The notes: generated from the sequence alone by a model not told the origin. Numbered from the stretch's first letter, positions 15,624-25,124 are shown. The stretch: 64,000 bases of DNA from Streptomyces sp. CBMA29 (GCF_014596445.1 NZ_MECL01000007.1:1-64000), one strand, 5' to 3'. Translations and numbers: made by a program.

Positions 15624-18079
15624 CCGACACCGTGGTCGAAGAGACAGAACCCGTCACCGAACCCTGGCGTGACCCCGACCTGGCCCCGGAACTGCGGGCC
15701 GATGCGCTGATCTCCGCGATGACCTTGCGGGAGAAGGCCGCGCAACTCGTCGGCGTCTGGGTCGGAGCGTCCGACGACGGAGGCGAAGTCGCCCCGTACC
15801 AGCACGAGATGGAAGCGCCGGTCGACCTGGAGGCGCTGCTGCCGCAGGGACTCGGGCAGCTCACCCGGTCGTTCGGGACCGCGCCGGTCGACCCCGCGCT
15901 CGGCGCGCTGTCGCTGCTGCGCACCCAGCGGGCCATCGCAGGGGCCAACCGCTTCGGCATCCCCGCGCTCGCCCACGAGGAGTGCCTGGCCGGTTTCGCC
16001 GCCTGGGGCGCCACCGCCTACCCCGTACCGCTGGCCTGGGGCGCCACCTTCGACCGCGCGCTGATCCGGCGCATGGCCCGCGCCATCGGCGAGGACATGC
16101 GTTCGGTCGGCGTGCACCAGGGCCTGGCCCCGGTCCTCGACGTGGTGCGCGACGCCCGCTGGGGCCGCGTCGAGGAGACCATCGGCGAGGACCCGTACCT
16201 CGTCGGCACCCTCGGCACCGCCTACGTCCAGGGCCTGGAGTCCGCCGGAGTCGTCGCCACCCTCAAGCACTTCGCGGGCTACTCCGCCTCCACCGCGGGC
16301 CGCAACCTCGCTCCGGTCGGCATGGGCGTACGGGAGCGGGCCGACGTGATCCTGCCGCCGTTCGAGATGGCGATCCGGGAGAGCGGGGTGCGCTCCGTCA
16401 TGCACGCCTACACCGACACCGACGGCGTCCCCTCCGCCGCCGACGAACAACTGCTCACCGGACTCCTGCGGGAGACCTGGGGGTTCACCGGCACCGTGGT
16501 GGCCGACTACTTCGGCATCGCCTTCCTCAAGAACCTGCACGGGGTGGCGGGCACCCTCGGCGAAGCGGCGGGCGCCGCCCTCGCGGCCGGCGTGGACGTC
16601 GAACTGCCCACGGTGAAGGCGTACGGCGAACCCCTGCTCAGGGCCGTCGCCGACGGGAAGGTGTCCGAAGCCCTCGTCGACCGCGCGGTGCGCCGGGTGC
16701 TGATCCAGAAGGCACAGCTCGGACTCCTCGACGCCGACTGGGACCCGACTCCCGCCGCCCTCAAGGGCCTTGGCGCGGTCTCCGCCGAACGTACGGCCGA
16801 CCTCACCGACACCGACACCGACACCGACAGCGAGACCGACACCGAGGCGCTGCGCGGGCGGGTCGACCTCGATCCGCCCGCCAACCGTGCCATCGCCCGG
16901 CAGGTCGCCGAGCAGAGCGTCGTCCTGCTGCGCAACGACGGCGACACCCTGCCGCTGAACCGCCCCGCGACCATCGCCGTCATCGGCCCCAACGCCCACA
17001 CCCCGACCGCCGTCCTGGGCTGCTACGCCTTCCCCGTACACGTCGGAGGACAGCACCCCGACACCCCGCTCGGCATCGAACTGCCCACCCTGCGCGAGGC
17101 GTTGGTCGCCGAATTCCCCGACGCGCGGATCGTCTCCGCACTCGGCGCGAGCGTCGACGGCGCCGACAGCGACGGCTTCGCCGAGGCGGTACGGGTGGCG
17201 CGCGGCGCGGACGCCGTCGTCCTCGCCCTCGGCGACCGGGCGGGCCTGTTCGGACGCGGCACCAGCGGCGAGGGCTGCGACGCGGAGTCGCTGACGCTGC
17301 CCGGCGTGCAGCAGCAGCTCCTCGACACCCTGCTGGACACGCTCGCCGGCACCGGCACCCCGCTGATCGTCACCTTGCTGGCGGGGCGGCCCTACGCGCT
17401 CGGCCGCGCCGCCACCGAGGCCGCCGCCGTCGTGCAGTCGTTCTTTCCCGGCGAGGAGGGCACCGTCGCCGTCGCCGGAATCCTCAGCGGCCGGGTCGAG
17501 CCCTGCGGCCGGCTGCCCGTCAGCGTCCCGCGCCGCCCCGGCGTCCAGCCGTCCACGTATCTGGCGGCGCGGCTCGGCCAGGCCAGCGAGGTCTCCAGCA
17601 TCGACCCCACCGCGGCCTTCGCCTTCGGCCACGGGCTGACGTACACCCGATTCCAGTGGACGGACCTGGACGTGCCACGCCTGCGCACCGGGACGGACGG
17701 GGAGATCGCCCTCGCCTTCACCGTACGCAACACCGGTCGTCGGGACGGGACCGAGGTGGTCCAGCTCTACCTCCACGACCCCGTCGCCTCGGTCGTGCAG
17801 CCCGTGCAACGGCTGGTCGGCTACCACCGGGTCGCCCTCGCGCCCGGCGAGTCGGCCCGCGTCGAGGTCACCGTGCCCGCCGACCTGGCCGCGTTCACCG
17901 GCCGCGACGGCCGACGCGTCGTGGAACCGGGGGAGTTGGAGCTGCGGCTCGGCGCCTCCTCCACCGATCTGCGGCTCACCGTCGTCTGCGCCCTGAGCGG
18001 CCCGGCCCGTACGGTGGACCACACCCGCCGGTTGCACGCCGACTTCACGACGGATCGCGAGCGGGACTCCGTCTCCTGA
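15620..18079 (+). CDS. GH3 beta-glycosidase (BxlA-like beta-xylosidase/beta-glucosidase)
   Basis: An 819-residue cytoplasmic enzyme without signal peptide, hydrolysing the imported oligosaccharide. The GH3 barrel includes KHFAGYSAS (216-224), and the nucleophile region is VVADYFG, putting Asp296 in an ADY rather than the common SDW context. A repetitive acidic linker TDTDTDTDSETDTE (396-409) precedes the alpha/beta sandwich; GTSGEGCDAES probably holds the acid/base Glu. A fibronectin III-like domain ends the protein. I chose GTG 15620, overlapping the permease stop; GGAGG is only 3 nt upstream, so GTG 15632 is a real alternative. The operon order binding protein, two permeases, GH3 matches bxlEFGA; xylobiose or cellobiose are the likely sugars. 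Confidence 0.9.
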   Translation: MTDTVVEETEPVTEPWRDPDLAPELRADALISAMTLREKAAQLVGVWVGASDDGGEVAPYQHEMEAPVDLEALLPQGLGQLTRSFGTAPVDPALGALSLLRTQRAIAGANRFGIPALAHEECLAGFAAWGATAYPVPLAWGATFDRALIRRMARAIGEDMRSVGVHQGLAPVLDVVRDARWGRVEETIGEDPYLVGTLGTAYVQGLESAGVVATLKHFAGYSASTAGRNLAPVGMGVRERADVILPPFEMAIRESGVRSVMHAYTDTDGVPSAADEQLLTGLLRETWGFTGTVVADYFGIAFLKNLHGVAGTLGEAAGAALAAGVDVELPTVKAYGEPLLRAVADGKVSEALVDRAVRRVLIQKAQLGLLDADWDPTPAALKGLGAVSAERTADLTDTDTDTDSETDTEALRGRVDLDPPANRAIARQVAEQSVVLLRNDGDTLPLNRPATIAVIGPNAHTPTAVLGCYAFPVHVGGQHPDTPLGIELPTLREALVAEFPDARIVSALGASVDGADSDGFAEAVRVARGADAVVLALGDRAGLFGRGTSGEGCDAESLTLPGVQQQLLDTLLDTLAGTGTPLIVTLLAGRPYALGRAATEAAAVVQSFFPGEEGTVAVAGILSGRVEPCGRLPVSVPRRPGVQPSTYLAARLGQASEVSSIDPTAAFAFGHGLTYTRFQWTDLDVPRLRTGTDGEIALAFTVRNTGRRDGTEVVQLYLHDPVASVVQPVQRLVGYHRVALAPGESARVEVTVPADLAAFTGRDGRRVVEPGELELRLGASSTDLRLTVVCALSGPARTVDHTRRLHADFTTDRERDSVS

Positions 18080-18127
18080 GCGCCCCGAGCGTCCTGAACG
18101 CCGCTTCCGCCGGGATGACCTGACGCA

Positions 18128-18169
18128 CCGACAGCCGCGCCTGCGCCGATGCGCGGGCGCGGCTGTCGG
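18128..18169. terminator. Bidirectional terminator between GH3 and class II aldolase genes
   Basis: A perfect 14-bp stem (CCGACAGCCGCGCC at 18128-18141, complement at 18156-18169, 14-nt loop) separates two convergent operons. Confidence 0.75.
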
Positions 18170-18171
18170 CG

Positions 18172-18939
18172 TTACGGAAACGGCGCCGAGGGGGGAGCGG
18201 CGGGTCCCTCCCGTAGCGCCCGCGCCTCCAGATGCCGCCACATCGCCGAGACGTTGAACGCCGCTCCCAGATCGGGGAGTTCGGCCAGCTCCTCGGCGGG
18301 TATCGGGCGCGGTGGAGCCCCGGTGGCGGCGACGGCGAGCGTCATCCGGGCGAGGGAGTCGACGGCCAGCGCGGCGGTGACCGCGGCGGCGACGGCGTCG
18401 GCGGGGTCACCGGTGGCGACGGCGACCAGTCCGTGGCCGCGCAGGACGACGACCGGGCGGTCGCCCAGCGCGGCGACCATCCGCTCGGCCAGGTCACGGC
18501 GGCGCACCAGCGCCGAGCGCGGCCACACGGGGATGCCGCCCTGCGCGAGACGCGCGGCCGGTATGTCGTACGCACCCACCAGCGGCAGCCACGGCAGCCC
18601 GGCGACGGAGGCGGCGACCACCGCCGGGGGATGGGCGTGCACGACGGCGGTCACCTCGGGCCTGGCACGCAACACCTCCGTGTGGATGGGCAGTTCGATG
18701 GGCGCCTTCCACCCCGGCGGTACGTCCCCCGCGCCGTCGAGACCGACCCGCTGGACGTCGTCCGCGACGGTGAAGGCCAGCCCGCGCTCGTTGGGACCGC
18801 GCCCGCGCACCAGCAGGGCCTCGGTGCCGACCCTGGCGCTGACGTGGCCGAGGATGTGCTCGACCAGCCCGGTCACGGCGAGCACCCGGCAGGCCATGGC
18901 GACCCGCTCCCGCAGCGCCCGGCCGTCGTCGTCCGTCAC
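18172..18939 (-). CDS. Class II aldolase/adducin-family enzyme
   Basis: A 255-residue cytoplasmic enzyme. The zinc-binding His pair of the family is visible in VVHAHPP, and a third ligand in LRGHGLV. GPNERGLAF is in the usual substrate-phosphate loop region. The family includes fuculose-phosphate aldolase, ribulose-phosphate epimerase and 3,4-dihydroxyphthalate decarboxylase. GTG start in a GTGA overlap with the AAA+ ATPase gene, so the two are coupled; the ORF extending further upstream is a shadow. It is the last gene of the minus-strand operon with a bicupin and an importer. Aldol cleavage or decarboxylation of a hydroxy-acid is likely. The exact reaction is unknown. Confidence 0.82.
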   Translation of the reverse strand: MTDDDGRALRERVAMACRVLAVTGLVEHILGHVSARVGTEALLVRGRGPNERGLAFTVADDVQRVGLDGAGDVPPGWKAPIELPIHTEVLRARPEVTAVVHAHPPAVVAASVAGLPWLPLVGAYDIPAARLAQGGIPVWPRSALVRRRDLAERMVAALGDRPVVVLRGHGLVAVATGDPADAVAAAVTAALAVDSLARMTLAVAATGAPPRPIPAEELAELPDLGAAFNVSAMWRHLEARALREGPAAPPSAPFP

Positions 18940-19856
18940 CCGCCCTCCCCGTACGGCGACGCTCCCTCGCGCCGGGCCTCCCGCGCCGCCGCGAGCAGGT
19001 CGTCCGCGGACAGCAGCGACGGCTCGCGCGCCGTCGCCAGCCGCAGGGACAGCGCGCCGTGCACGGTCTTGCGGATGCGGCGGCCGTCGAACCCGGCGAG
19101 CAGGCCGCCCATCCGCTCGTGCACGGCCGTGTCCGCCGCGAGCCCTCCCAACTCGGGCCACTGCGCCGCCAGTTCGCGCAGCGAGTCGGCGACGATGAGC
19201 GGAACCACCGACGCGTCGGGCAGTTCGGTGCGGACGATGAGGTCGGCGCGGGACAGGAAGGCGTCGTCCACGGCCTCGGCGAAATTCGTCGTGACCACCA
19301 GCAGCGTGCCGGGGCGTCGCGCGCGCAGGACGTCAAGACCGCTGAGCACCGCGTCGGTCGCCCGGTGCACATCCACCGGGTTGGTGTCGAAGGACGCGGC
19401 CTGCCGCCGTACCGCCAGCGCCTCGACCTCGTCGACCAGCACCACGGTGTGCGGGCGGCGGGCCGCCAGCTCCGGCAGCGTCTCGCGGAAGAGCCGGGAC
19501 ACCGCCCGCTGGCTCTCCCCGAGCATCTCGCTGGGGAAGGCGTGCGGATCGACCTCCACCAGCGTTGTCGCGCCGTGCGGCGCGAGAGCGCGCGCGGCGG
19601 CCTGGGCCAGACCCTGCGCGAGGGTCGTCTTGCCGGTGCCAGGCGGCCCGGCCAGCACGATCAGGCCGTGCGGGGCCACGGCGGAGCCCGCGAGCCGCCG
19701 CCCGTGCCTGAGCACGAGGACGGCGGTCGCGAGCAGCCGCTCCTTGACACCGGGGTCCACGATCACGGCGTCCCACGGCCCGTCGTGGTGGCCGGCGGGC
19801 AGGGCGTGGACGCCGGCCACGCCCTGCGGCAGCGCGGTCGTCAGCGGCGCGGTCAC
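18936..19856 (-). CDS. Pch2/TRIP13-like AAA+ ATPase
   Basis: A 306-residue single-domain AAA+ protein. Walker A is GPPGTGKT (70-77), Walker B VVLVDEVEAL (138-147), sensor 1 VVTTN (187-191), and an Arg in FLSRAD (203) follows. The EVDPHAFPSEMLGES block, DEVEALAVRR, and TTNFAEAVDDAFLSRAD fit the Pch2/TRIP13 remodeller pattern, but the usual N-terminal domain is reduced to about 30 residues. Bacterial TRIP13 relatives normally sit beside HORMA proteins in CBASS defence, and no such genes are here. It is coupled to the aldolase gene by a 4-bp overlap and follows the bicupin by 16 bp. Remodelling or metal-loading of a partner enzyme is one possibility; the function is unknown. Confidence 0.8.
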   Translation of the reverse strand: MTAPLTTALPQGVAGVHALPAGHHDGPWDAVIVDPGVKERLLATAVLVLRHGRRLAGSAVAPHGLIVLAGPPGTGKTTLAQGLAQAAARALAPHGATTLVEVDPHAFPSEMLGESQRAVSRLFRETLPELAARRPHTVVLVDEVEALAVRRQAASFDTNPVDVHRATDAVLSGLDVLRARRPGTLLVVTTNFAEAVDDAFLSRADLIVRTELPDASVVPLIVADSLRELAAQWPELGGLAADTAVHERMGGLLAGFDGRRIRKTVHGALSLRLATAREPSLLSADDLLAAAREARREGASPYGEGG

Positions 19857-19872
19857 TGCGGACGGCCCCCGC

Positions 19873-20940
19873 TCACGGCCACGTCGGACGGTCGAGCTCC
19901 GGCCACGCGACGGTGGCCGGGTCGCCGGCCTGCGCGTCCCTGATGTGCTCGGGCGGCTCCTCGAAGAGCACCAGCGGATCGCACAGCACCCGCATGGTCT
20001 CCAGCAGGCTGTCGAACATGTGGATACGGACGACCTTCGCCGTGCGCTCCGGGTCGGTGTTGAAGTGCTGATGCCACAGGAAGTGGTCGACGACGATGAG
20101 GTCGCCCTTCTTCCACGGGTGGCGCTCGCCGCCCTCGGGCTCGGTGCCCAGATAGCTCTCGCCGGAGCCCTCGACCACGTACAGCCACGCCTCGCCGGGA
20201 TGCCGGTGCATCGACTGGCCGCGCCCAGGACCGATCTCGAACATCGCCATCGTGATGCCCGACGCCTGGTAGCCGATGGCCCGGTCGAGCAGGAAGGTGG
20301 TACGGGTGCCGCGCGGGGTGTTGCGCAGTTCCAGCTCGTCCCAACTGGTGTGCAGGCGGCCGGACCGGCGGGCCTCCTGGTCGCGCGCGAGCCGCCGCAG
20401 CCGCGCCGCGTACGGGTCGGCGCCGTCCGGGCCGGGCGAGAACGGCGGGCGCGGCGGCAGTTCGGCGAACGGGGTGTCGCCCGCGTCCTCGATGACCGCC
20501 ATGCCCATCGTCTCCAGCATCGGCTGGCTGGAGAAGGTCAGACAACGCGCCGTGGTGTCACCGTCGTTGCCGCCGCGGTGCCAGGACCAGGCGGGCAGAT
20601 GCAGCGAGTCGCCGGGACCCCACTCGATCCGCTGCCCGTCGATCTCGGTCCAGCCGCGCCCGGCGACCACGAAGACCATGGCGTCCCAGGAGTGCCGGTG
20701 CACGGTGGTGGCCGTGCCCGGGTCGTACTCGTGCGCCAGCGCGTCCATCGTCCGCGTCGGCCGGTCGCCGTCCGCTCCCGCGTACACCCCGATCCGGCTG
20801 CGCCGCGCCGTGGGGTGCATGGTGACGTCCTCCAGCGCGACGACGGTGCGGTGGTTGTCCCGCCATCCCTCCAGGAACTCGGCCCGACGGCGTTTTTGCA
20901 CGTGGTAGTGGGTGACTTCGGTCGTGGTACGGGTACTCAT
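19873..20940 (-). CDS. Bicupin, gentisate 1,2-dioxygenase-like
   Basis: A 355-residue protein with two cupin domains. The first has HRHSWDAMVFVVAGRG and later LPAWSWHRGGN. That His-x-His plus distal Trp-His-x-x-Gly-Asn layout, lacking the usual Glu, is the pattern of gentisate and salicylate dioxygenases. The second has HRHPGEAWLYVVEG and LWHQHFN, so it could also bind metal. Length equals that of gentisate dioxygenases. It may cleave an aromatic ring, or may be a related bicupin with another organic acid substrate. It lies between the ABC importer genes and the AAA+/aldolase pair, on the same strand. Ring-cleaving activity is inference. Confidence 0.75.
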   Translation of the reverse strand: MSTRTTTEVTHYHVQKRRRAEFLEGWRDNHRTVVALEDVTMHPTARRSRIGVYAGADGDRPTRTMDALAHEYDPGTATTVHRHSWDAMVFVVAGRGWTEIDGQRIEWGPGDSLHLPAWSWHRGGNDGDTTARCLTFSSQPMLETMGMAVIEDAGDTPFAELPPRPPFSPGPDGADPYAARLRRLARDQEARRSGRLHTSWDELELRNTPRGTRTTFLLDRAIGYQASGITMAMFEIGPGRGQSMHRHPGEAWLYVVEGSGESYLGTEPEGGERHPWKKGDLIVVDHFLWHQHFNTDPERTAKVVRIHMFDSLLETMRVLCDPLVLFEEPPEHIRDAQAGDPATVAWPELDRPTWP

Positions 20941-21006
20941 GCTGCCTCCGGGTGGTGGGGTGACGGGTGGCCGTACGGCCGCTCGATCGCGTGGGCCCGC
21001 CCGGTG

Positions 21007-22143
21007 CTAGTCGGCGGGGACGAGGGTGACCTTGGCGGGGTCCACGCTGAGATGGACCTCGGTGCCGGGCTGGATGGACACCGTCGGGTTGGAGCGGCAG
21101 CGGATCTCCTGCTTGCCGACGGCCACGATGTGGTCCACGACGTCGCCCATGAACGCGCGGGTGGTCACGGTCCCGGTCCACTCGGTCGGCACGTCGCCGT
21201 GCCGGGTGGTGGAGATGTCGACGGACTCCGGCCGGACCGAGACCAGTACGGCGTCGCCGACCGCCGGCACCCGCTCGACACGGCGGGCCACCAGCCGCCC
21301 CTGCGGTCCTTCGACCACGACCTCGTCGCCGTCCACCGACACCACGGTCGCGTCGATGAAGTTGGACGTGCCGATGAACTCGGCGACGAAGCGCGTGGCG
21401 GGTTTGGTGTAGATCTCCCGCGGTTTGCCGATCTGCTCGATCCGGCCCTTGTCCATCACCGCGATCCGGCTGGACATCACCAGCGCCTCGGACTGGTCGT
21501 GCGTCACGTAGATCGCGGTGAGGTTCAACTCCCTCTGCAACCGCTTCAGTTCGAAGCGCATGTTCTCGCGCAGCTTGGCGTCCAGATTGGACAGCGGCTC
21601 GTCGAGCAGCATCAGTTCCGGCTGCGTCACCAGCGCGCGGGCCAGCGCCAGGCGCTGCTGCTGCCCGCCGGAGAGCTTGGTGGCGGGCCTGCGCGCGTAC
21701 GAGCCCAGCTCGATCACGTCCAGCACCCGCTCGACGCGCTCCTCGATCTCCTTGCGGCCGGGGCGGGTGGCGCGCGGCATGACCTCCAGCGGGAAGGAGA
21801 CGTTCTTGAAGACCGACAGGTGCGGCCAGATGGCGTAGGACTGGAACACCATCCCGAAACCACGGCTGTTGGCCTTGAGATTGATGCCCTTGCCCGCGTC
21901 GAACAGCACCCGGCCGCCGAGGGTCACCCGGCCCTTGGTGGGGCGCTCCAGGCCCGCGACCGAGCGCAGCGTCGTGGTCTTCCCGCATCCGGAGGGGCCG
22001 AGCAGGGTGAACAGTTCCCCGTCGTGGACCTCGAAGTCGACCCCGTCGACGGCGAAGTGACGGGTGCTCTTCTCGGCGGAGCGGCGGGAACCGCGGCCCG
22101 AGGACTCTTCGTAGCTCTTGGCGAGGGACTCGACGGTCAGCAT
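21007..22143 (-). CDS. ABC transporter ATPase (PotA/FbpC type)
   Basis: A 378-residue ATPase. Walker A GPSGCGKTT, Q-loop VFQSYAIWPH, signature LSGGQQQR, Walker B LMLLDEPLSNLD and the switch His in VTHDQSEA are all intact. The C-terminal 130 residues form a TOBE-type regulatory domain. The N-terminus carries a 15-residue Ser/Arg insert (GRGSRRSAEK) before the ATPase core. The ATG at 22143 begins 17 bp after the permease stop. It would power the neighbouring two-domain permease. Membership in the iron/polyamine/phosphonate-type subfamily is clear, but that subfamily also moves organic acids and aminophosphonates. Confidence 0.93.
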   Translation of the reverse strand: MLTVESLAKSYEESSGRGSRRSAEKSTRHFAVDGVDFEVHDGELFTLLGPSGCGKTTTLRSVAGLERPTKGRVTLGGRVLFDAGKGINLKANSRGFGMVFQSYAIWPHLSVFKNVSFPLEVMPRATRPGRKEIEERVERVLDVIELGSYARRPATKLSGGQQQRLALARALVTQPELMLLDEPLSNLDAKLRENMRFELKRLQRELNLTAIYVTHDQSEALVMSSRIAVMDKGRIEQIGKPREIYTKPATRFVAEFIGTSNFIDATVVSVDGDEVVVEGPQGRLVARRVERVPAVGDAVLVSVRPESVDISTTRHGDVPTEWTGTVTTRAFMGDVVDHIVAVGKQEIRCRSNPTVSIQPGTEVHLSVDPAKVTLVPAD

Positions 22144-22160
22144 CCCTGACACCCTTTCGA

Positions 22161-23954
22161 CTAGTTCGTGGAATCGCCCTGGAGCCCGAAGCGGGCTCCC
22201 AGGCGGTAGGCGACGGAGACGAGCACGACGAGGAGCACGACCATGCAGACACCGAGCGCCGCCAGCGTCGTGAACTGCCCGTTCTCGAACTGCTCCCAGA
22301 TGAGCACCGACAGCACCTCCTTGCCGGGGCTGTAGAGCAGGATCGTGCTGGACAGCTCGCGGAAGGACACCACGAGGATGTAGACCCACCCGGCCAGGAA
22401 GCCGCCGCTCATCAGCGGCAGCAGCACCCGCCGGAAGGTCTGGAACCACGAGGCGCCGGACACCGCCGCCGACTCCTCCAGCTCCGGCGAGATCTGCGAC
22501 ATCGCGGCGGAGGAGTACCGCATGCCGTACGGCAGATAGCGCGTGCAGTAGGAGATCAGCAGGATCAGCAGCGTCCCGTAGATCGGCAGCGAGCTGCGCA
22601 GGTACACGAAGGACAGCGCGAGGCCCAGGACCAGGCCGGGGATCACGATCGGGGTGAAGGCCAGCAGGTCGAGCACCCGCCGCCCCGGCGCCTTGGTGCG
22701 CAGCACGACCCAGGAGACGATCGCGGTGAGCAGCATGACCACCGTCGCCGCGCCCACGCCGAGCAGCAGCGAGTTCTTCAGCGCGGTGAACGCCAGCGGG
22801 GTGTGCAGCACCTCGCGGTAGTTGTCGAGCGACATGGTCCTGATCGCCTTGCGCGACGGCACCGCGTAGTACTTCAGCAGCGACGCGTAGGTGAGGACGG
22901 CGATCGGCAGCACCACCGTGAGCAGGAAGTAGCCGATCACCGCGGCGCCCGCCAGCGGCCTGGCCCGGCCCAGTTCGACCGGGCGCGGCCTGAACGCCTT
23001 TCCCGTCACCGTCTGGAAGTTGCGCGAGGAGCGTTGCAGCCAGGCGGAGAGCAGCACACCGGCCGCCGCGATGGCCAGCAGGCCGATGGCGTACGCGCCC
23101 GCCGACCCGTAGTCGATGGGGTAGGCGCGCAGCACGAAGTAGATCCGGCTGGTGAAGACGTAGGTGCCGTTCTGGAGGCCCAGCAGGCCGGGCACCTCGA
23201 AGCTCTCCAGGGACTGCACGAACATCAGCAGCGCCGCGGAGATCATCGCGGGGCGGACCAGGGGGAGCGTGATCCGCCACAGGATCCTGCCGCGGCCCGC
23301 GCCCGACATGGCGGCCGACTCCTCCAGCGAAGGGTCCATCGCCCGGAAGGCGGCCACCATCAGGAGGAACGCCACCGGGGCGAGGTGCAGGCCCTGGACC
23401 CAGATCATGCCCCACACGCTGAAGATGTTGATCGGCGTCGCGCCGAACAGCGGCTTGAACACCAGGGTGTTGAGCAGCCCGATGTTCGGGTCGCCGAGGA
23501 AGATCCACGACGTGGCGTACAGGATGCCGGGGATGATCAGCGGCACCAGCGAAGCGGCGAAGAACAGGCCCTTGAACGGGGTGTCGGTGCGGACCTGGAC
23601 GTAGGCGAGACCGGTGCCGAGGACGAGTGCGAGGGCGGCGGAACCGAAGGCGAACCAGAGCGAGTTGAGCATCATCGTGCCCGCCTGCGAGTCACCTCCG
23701 TAGGCGCGCGAGAACGCGTCGAAGGAGAAACCGCCGCCGCTGAGGAACGTGTCGTGGAAGAGGTAGCCGAGCGGGACGAGCGCGAGGTAGCCGACGATCA
23801 CGACGGAGCCGCCGACGAGCAGCCCCTGGAAGGTCAGCAGCCGGCGCAGCAGCCGTACCGCGCGCGCCGCGGTCTCACCGCGCTCGGGGGCCGGGGTCTC
23901 CTCCGGCATGGGGTCGCCGCCGCGCGGCGCGGGGGGAGCGGGTGCGAGGGCCAT
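22161..23954 (-). CDS. Two-domain ABC transporter permease (FbpB type)
   Basis: A 597-residue membrane protein with about 12 helices, formed by two homologous permease halves. Each half has an EAA loop: LEESAAMSGAGRGRILWRIT in the first and LEESAAVSGASWFQTFRRVL in the second. One polypeptide therefore makes the whole channel, as in FbpB/AfuB. The N-terminal 35 residues are Pro/Glu-rich and cytoplasmic. An alternative start is the internal Met at residue 16. It is separated by 6 bp from the first binding-protein gene and belongs to the same minus-strand operon. Confidence 0.93.
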   Translation of the reverse strand: MALAPAPPAPRGGDPMPEETPAPERGETAARAVRLLRRLLTFQGLLVGGSVVIVGYLALVPLGYLFHDTFLSGGGFSFDAFSRAYGGDSQAGTMMLNSLWFAFGSAALALVLGTGLAYVQVRTDTPFKGLFFAASLVPLIIPGILYATSWIFLGDPNIGLLNTLVFKPLFGATPINIFSVWGMIWVQGLHLAPVAFLLMVAAFRAMDPSLEESAAMSGAGRGRILWRITLPLVRPAMISAALLMFVQSLESFEVPGLLGLQNGTYVFTSRIYFVLRAYPIDYGSAGAYAIGLLAIAAAGVLLSAWLQRSSRNFQTVTGKAFRPRPVELGRARPLAGAAVIGYFLLTVVLPIAVLTYASLLKYYAVPSRKAIRTMSLDNYREVLHTPLAFTALKNSLLLGVGAATVVMLLTAIVSWVVLRTKAPGRRVLDLLAFTPIVIPGLVLGLALSFVYLRSSLPIYGTLLILLISYCTRYLPYGMRYSSAAMSQISPELEESAAVSGASWFQTFRRVLLPLMSGGFLAGWVYILVVSFRELSSTILLYSPGKEVLSVLIWEQFENGQFTTLAALGVCMVVLLVVLVSVAYRLGARFGLQGDSTN

Positions 23955-23960
23955 CGCCGG

Positions 23961-25067
23961 TCACTTCCCCGCCGTGGAGCGCAGCAACTGGTCGTACTTC
24001 TTGTCCCAGTCGGCGCCTTCCTTGGTCAGGCCCGCGACGTCGAAGGGGACGAGCATGGTGCCCTTGAGGCTCTTGTCGCCCGCCACCTTGGTCGACGGGG
24101 TCAGGCCGAGGTCGACCAGGGTCTGCTGACCGTCCGTCAGCAGCCAGTCGTAGAAGAGCCAGGCGGCGGCCGGGTGCTTGGCGCCCTTGAGCATGCCGAC
24201 GCCGTTGGGCCGGGCGAAGGCCGGGATGGTGGAGGTGCCGTCGGCGGGCAGGTGGGTGACGGGGGCGCCCTTCTGGGCGGCCCGGTCGGTGATGTACGTG
24301 TAGTTCATCGCCTCGATCGGGCTCTGGCCCGCGCTGAGGAACTGCATCATCGTCGTATGGCCCTTGGCCGTCTTGGAGTTGCCGACGATGGCCTTCCACA
24401 ACGCGTCCACCTGGACTTGCGTCTTTCCGTGGTCCAGCCAGTACTTGGTCAGGTTCTCGTACCAGTCGCTGTCGCTGATCTCCAGGGTGAGCTTGCCCTT
24501 GTACGCGGGCGAGGCGAGGTCCTCCCAACTGTGCGGCTCGTCGGCGGGCTTGATGAGATTGGTGTTCCAGGCGGGCTGGAAGACGTTGAACCGGCTGGCC
24601 GTCCAGTTGTCGAACTTCCCCGTCGGGTCGACCTTGTCGAGGCCCGAGCCGCTGTACGCCGTGAGGAAGCCGTTCTTCTCCATGGCCGCCATCTCCACGA
24701 AGTCCGTCTCGACGCTGTCGCCGCCGGCCTTGCCCGCCCCCACCTCCTGCGAGACCCGCTGGAGCACCGTCTCGGAGTTGGCCCGGAAGACGCTGACCTT
24801 GATGCCGTACTTCTTCTCGAACGCCTTCGCCACCGGGGTCGCCACATCGGCGGTCATGGAGGTGTAGAGCGACAGCGCGCCGCCTTCCTTCTTCGTCAGT
24901 TCCTCCGCTTTGGCGCGCTGTTGGGCCTTGGGCAGCGCGCTGATCAGCGTGTAGGCGGAATCCGCTCCCGCGGAGGACGAGCCCGGCGTGCCGCCGCCGC
25001 AACCGGAGACGAGAGCTGCGGCCACCAGGCCGGACACGGCCAGTGTCGCGTTACGGGTGGTTGTCAT
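23961..25067 (-). CDS. ABC substrate-binding lipoprotein, copy 1
   Basis: A 368-residue exported lipoprotein (lipobox ending at Cys23 in LVSGC). The mature part matches the ferric/organic-anion binding family, with FRANSETVLQRVSQE near residue 95 and NTNLIKP and RPNGVGMLKGAKHPAAAW later. It lacks the adjacent Tyr-Tyr pair that binds Fe3+ in FbpA-type proteins, so ferric iron is an unlikely ligand despite the family's usual annotation. Directly upstream of the permease gene (6 bp). Its paralogue lies just before it in the operon. The ligand is unknown; an organic acid fits the enzymes nearby. Confidence 0.9.
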   Translation of the reverse strand: MTTTRNATLAVSGLVAAALVSGCGGGTPGSSSAGADSAYTLISALPKAQQRAKAEELTKKEGGALSLYTSMTADVATPVAKAFEKKYGIKVSVFRANSETVLQRVSQEVGAGKAGGDSVETDFVEMAAMEKNGFLTAYSGSGLDKVDPTGKFDNWTASRFNVFQPAWNTNLIKPADEPHSWEDLASPAYKGKLTLEISDSDWYENLTKYWLDHGKTQVQVDALWKAIVGNSKTAKGHTTMMQFLSAGQSPIEAMNYTYITDRAAQKGAPVTHLPADGTSTIPAFARPNGVGMLKGAKHPAAAWLFYDWLLTDGQQTLVDLGLTPSTKVAGDKSLKGTMLVPFDVAGLTKEGADWDKKYDQLLRSTAGK

Positions 25068-25124
25068 CAGGGTGTGCTCCTGGAAAGTGGTCGGGCGGAG
25101 GGCTGGAGGAGGAGCGAGCCGGGG

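Noticed and set aside
18936..19856. CBASS or HORMA-linked defence system
   Set aside because: The TRIP13-like ATPase is suggestive, but no CD-NTase, HORMA protein, or effector nuclease gene is nearby, and the neighbours are metabolic and transport genes.
23961..25067. Ferric iron or siderophore importer serving the NIS operon
   Set aside because: The receptors lack the Tyr-Tyr iron pair, are not FecB/FhuD-like, lie behind a GntR-type rather than an iron-box site, and are far from the siderophore operon.
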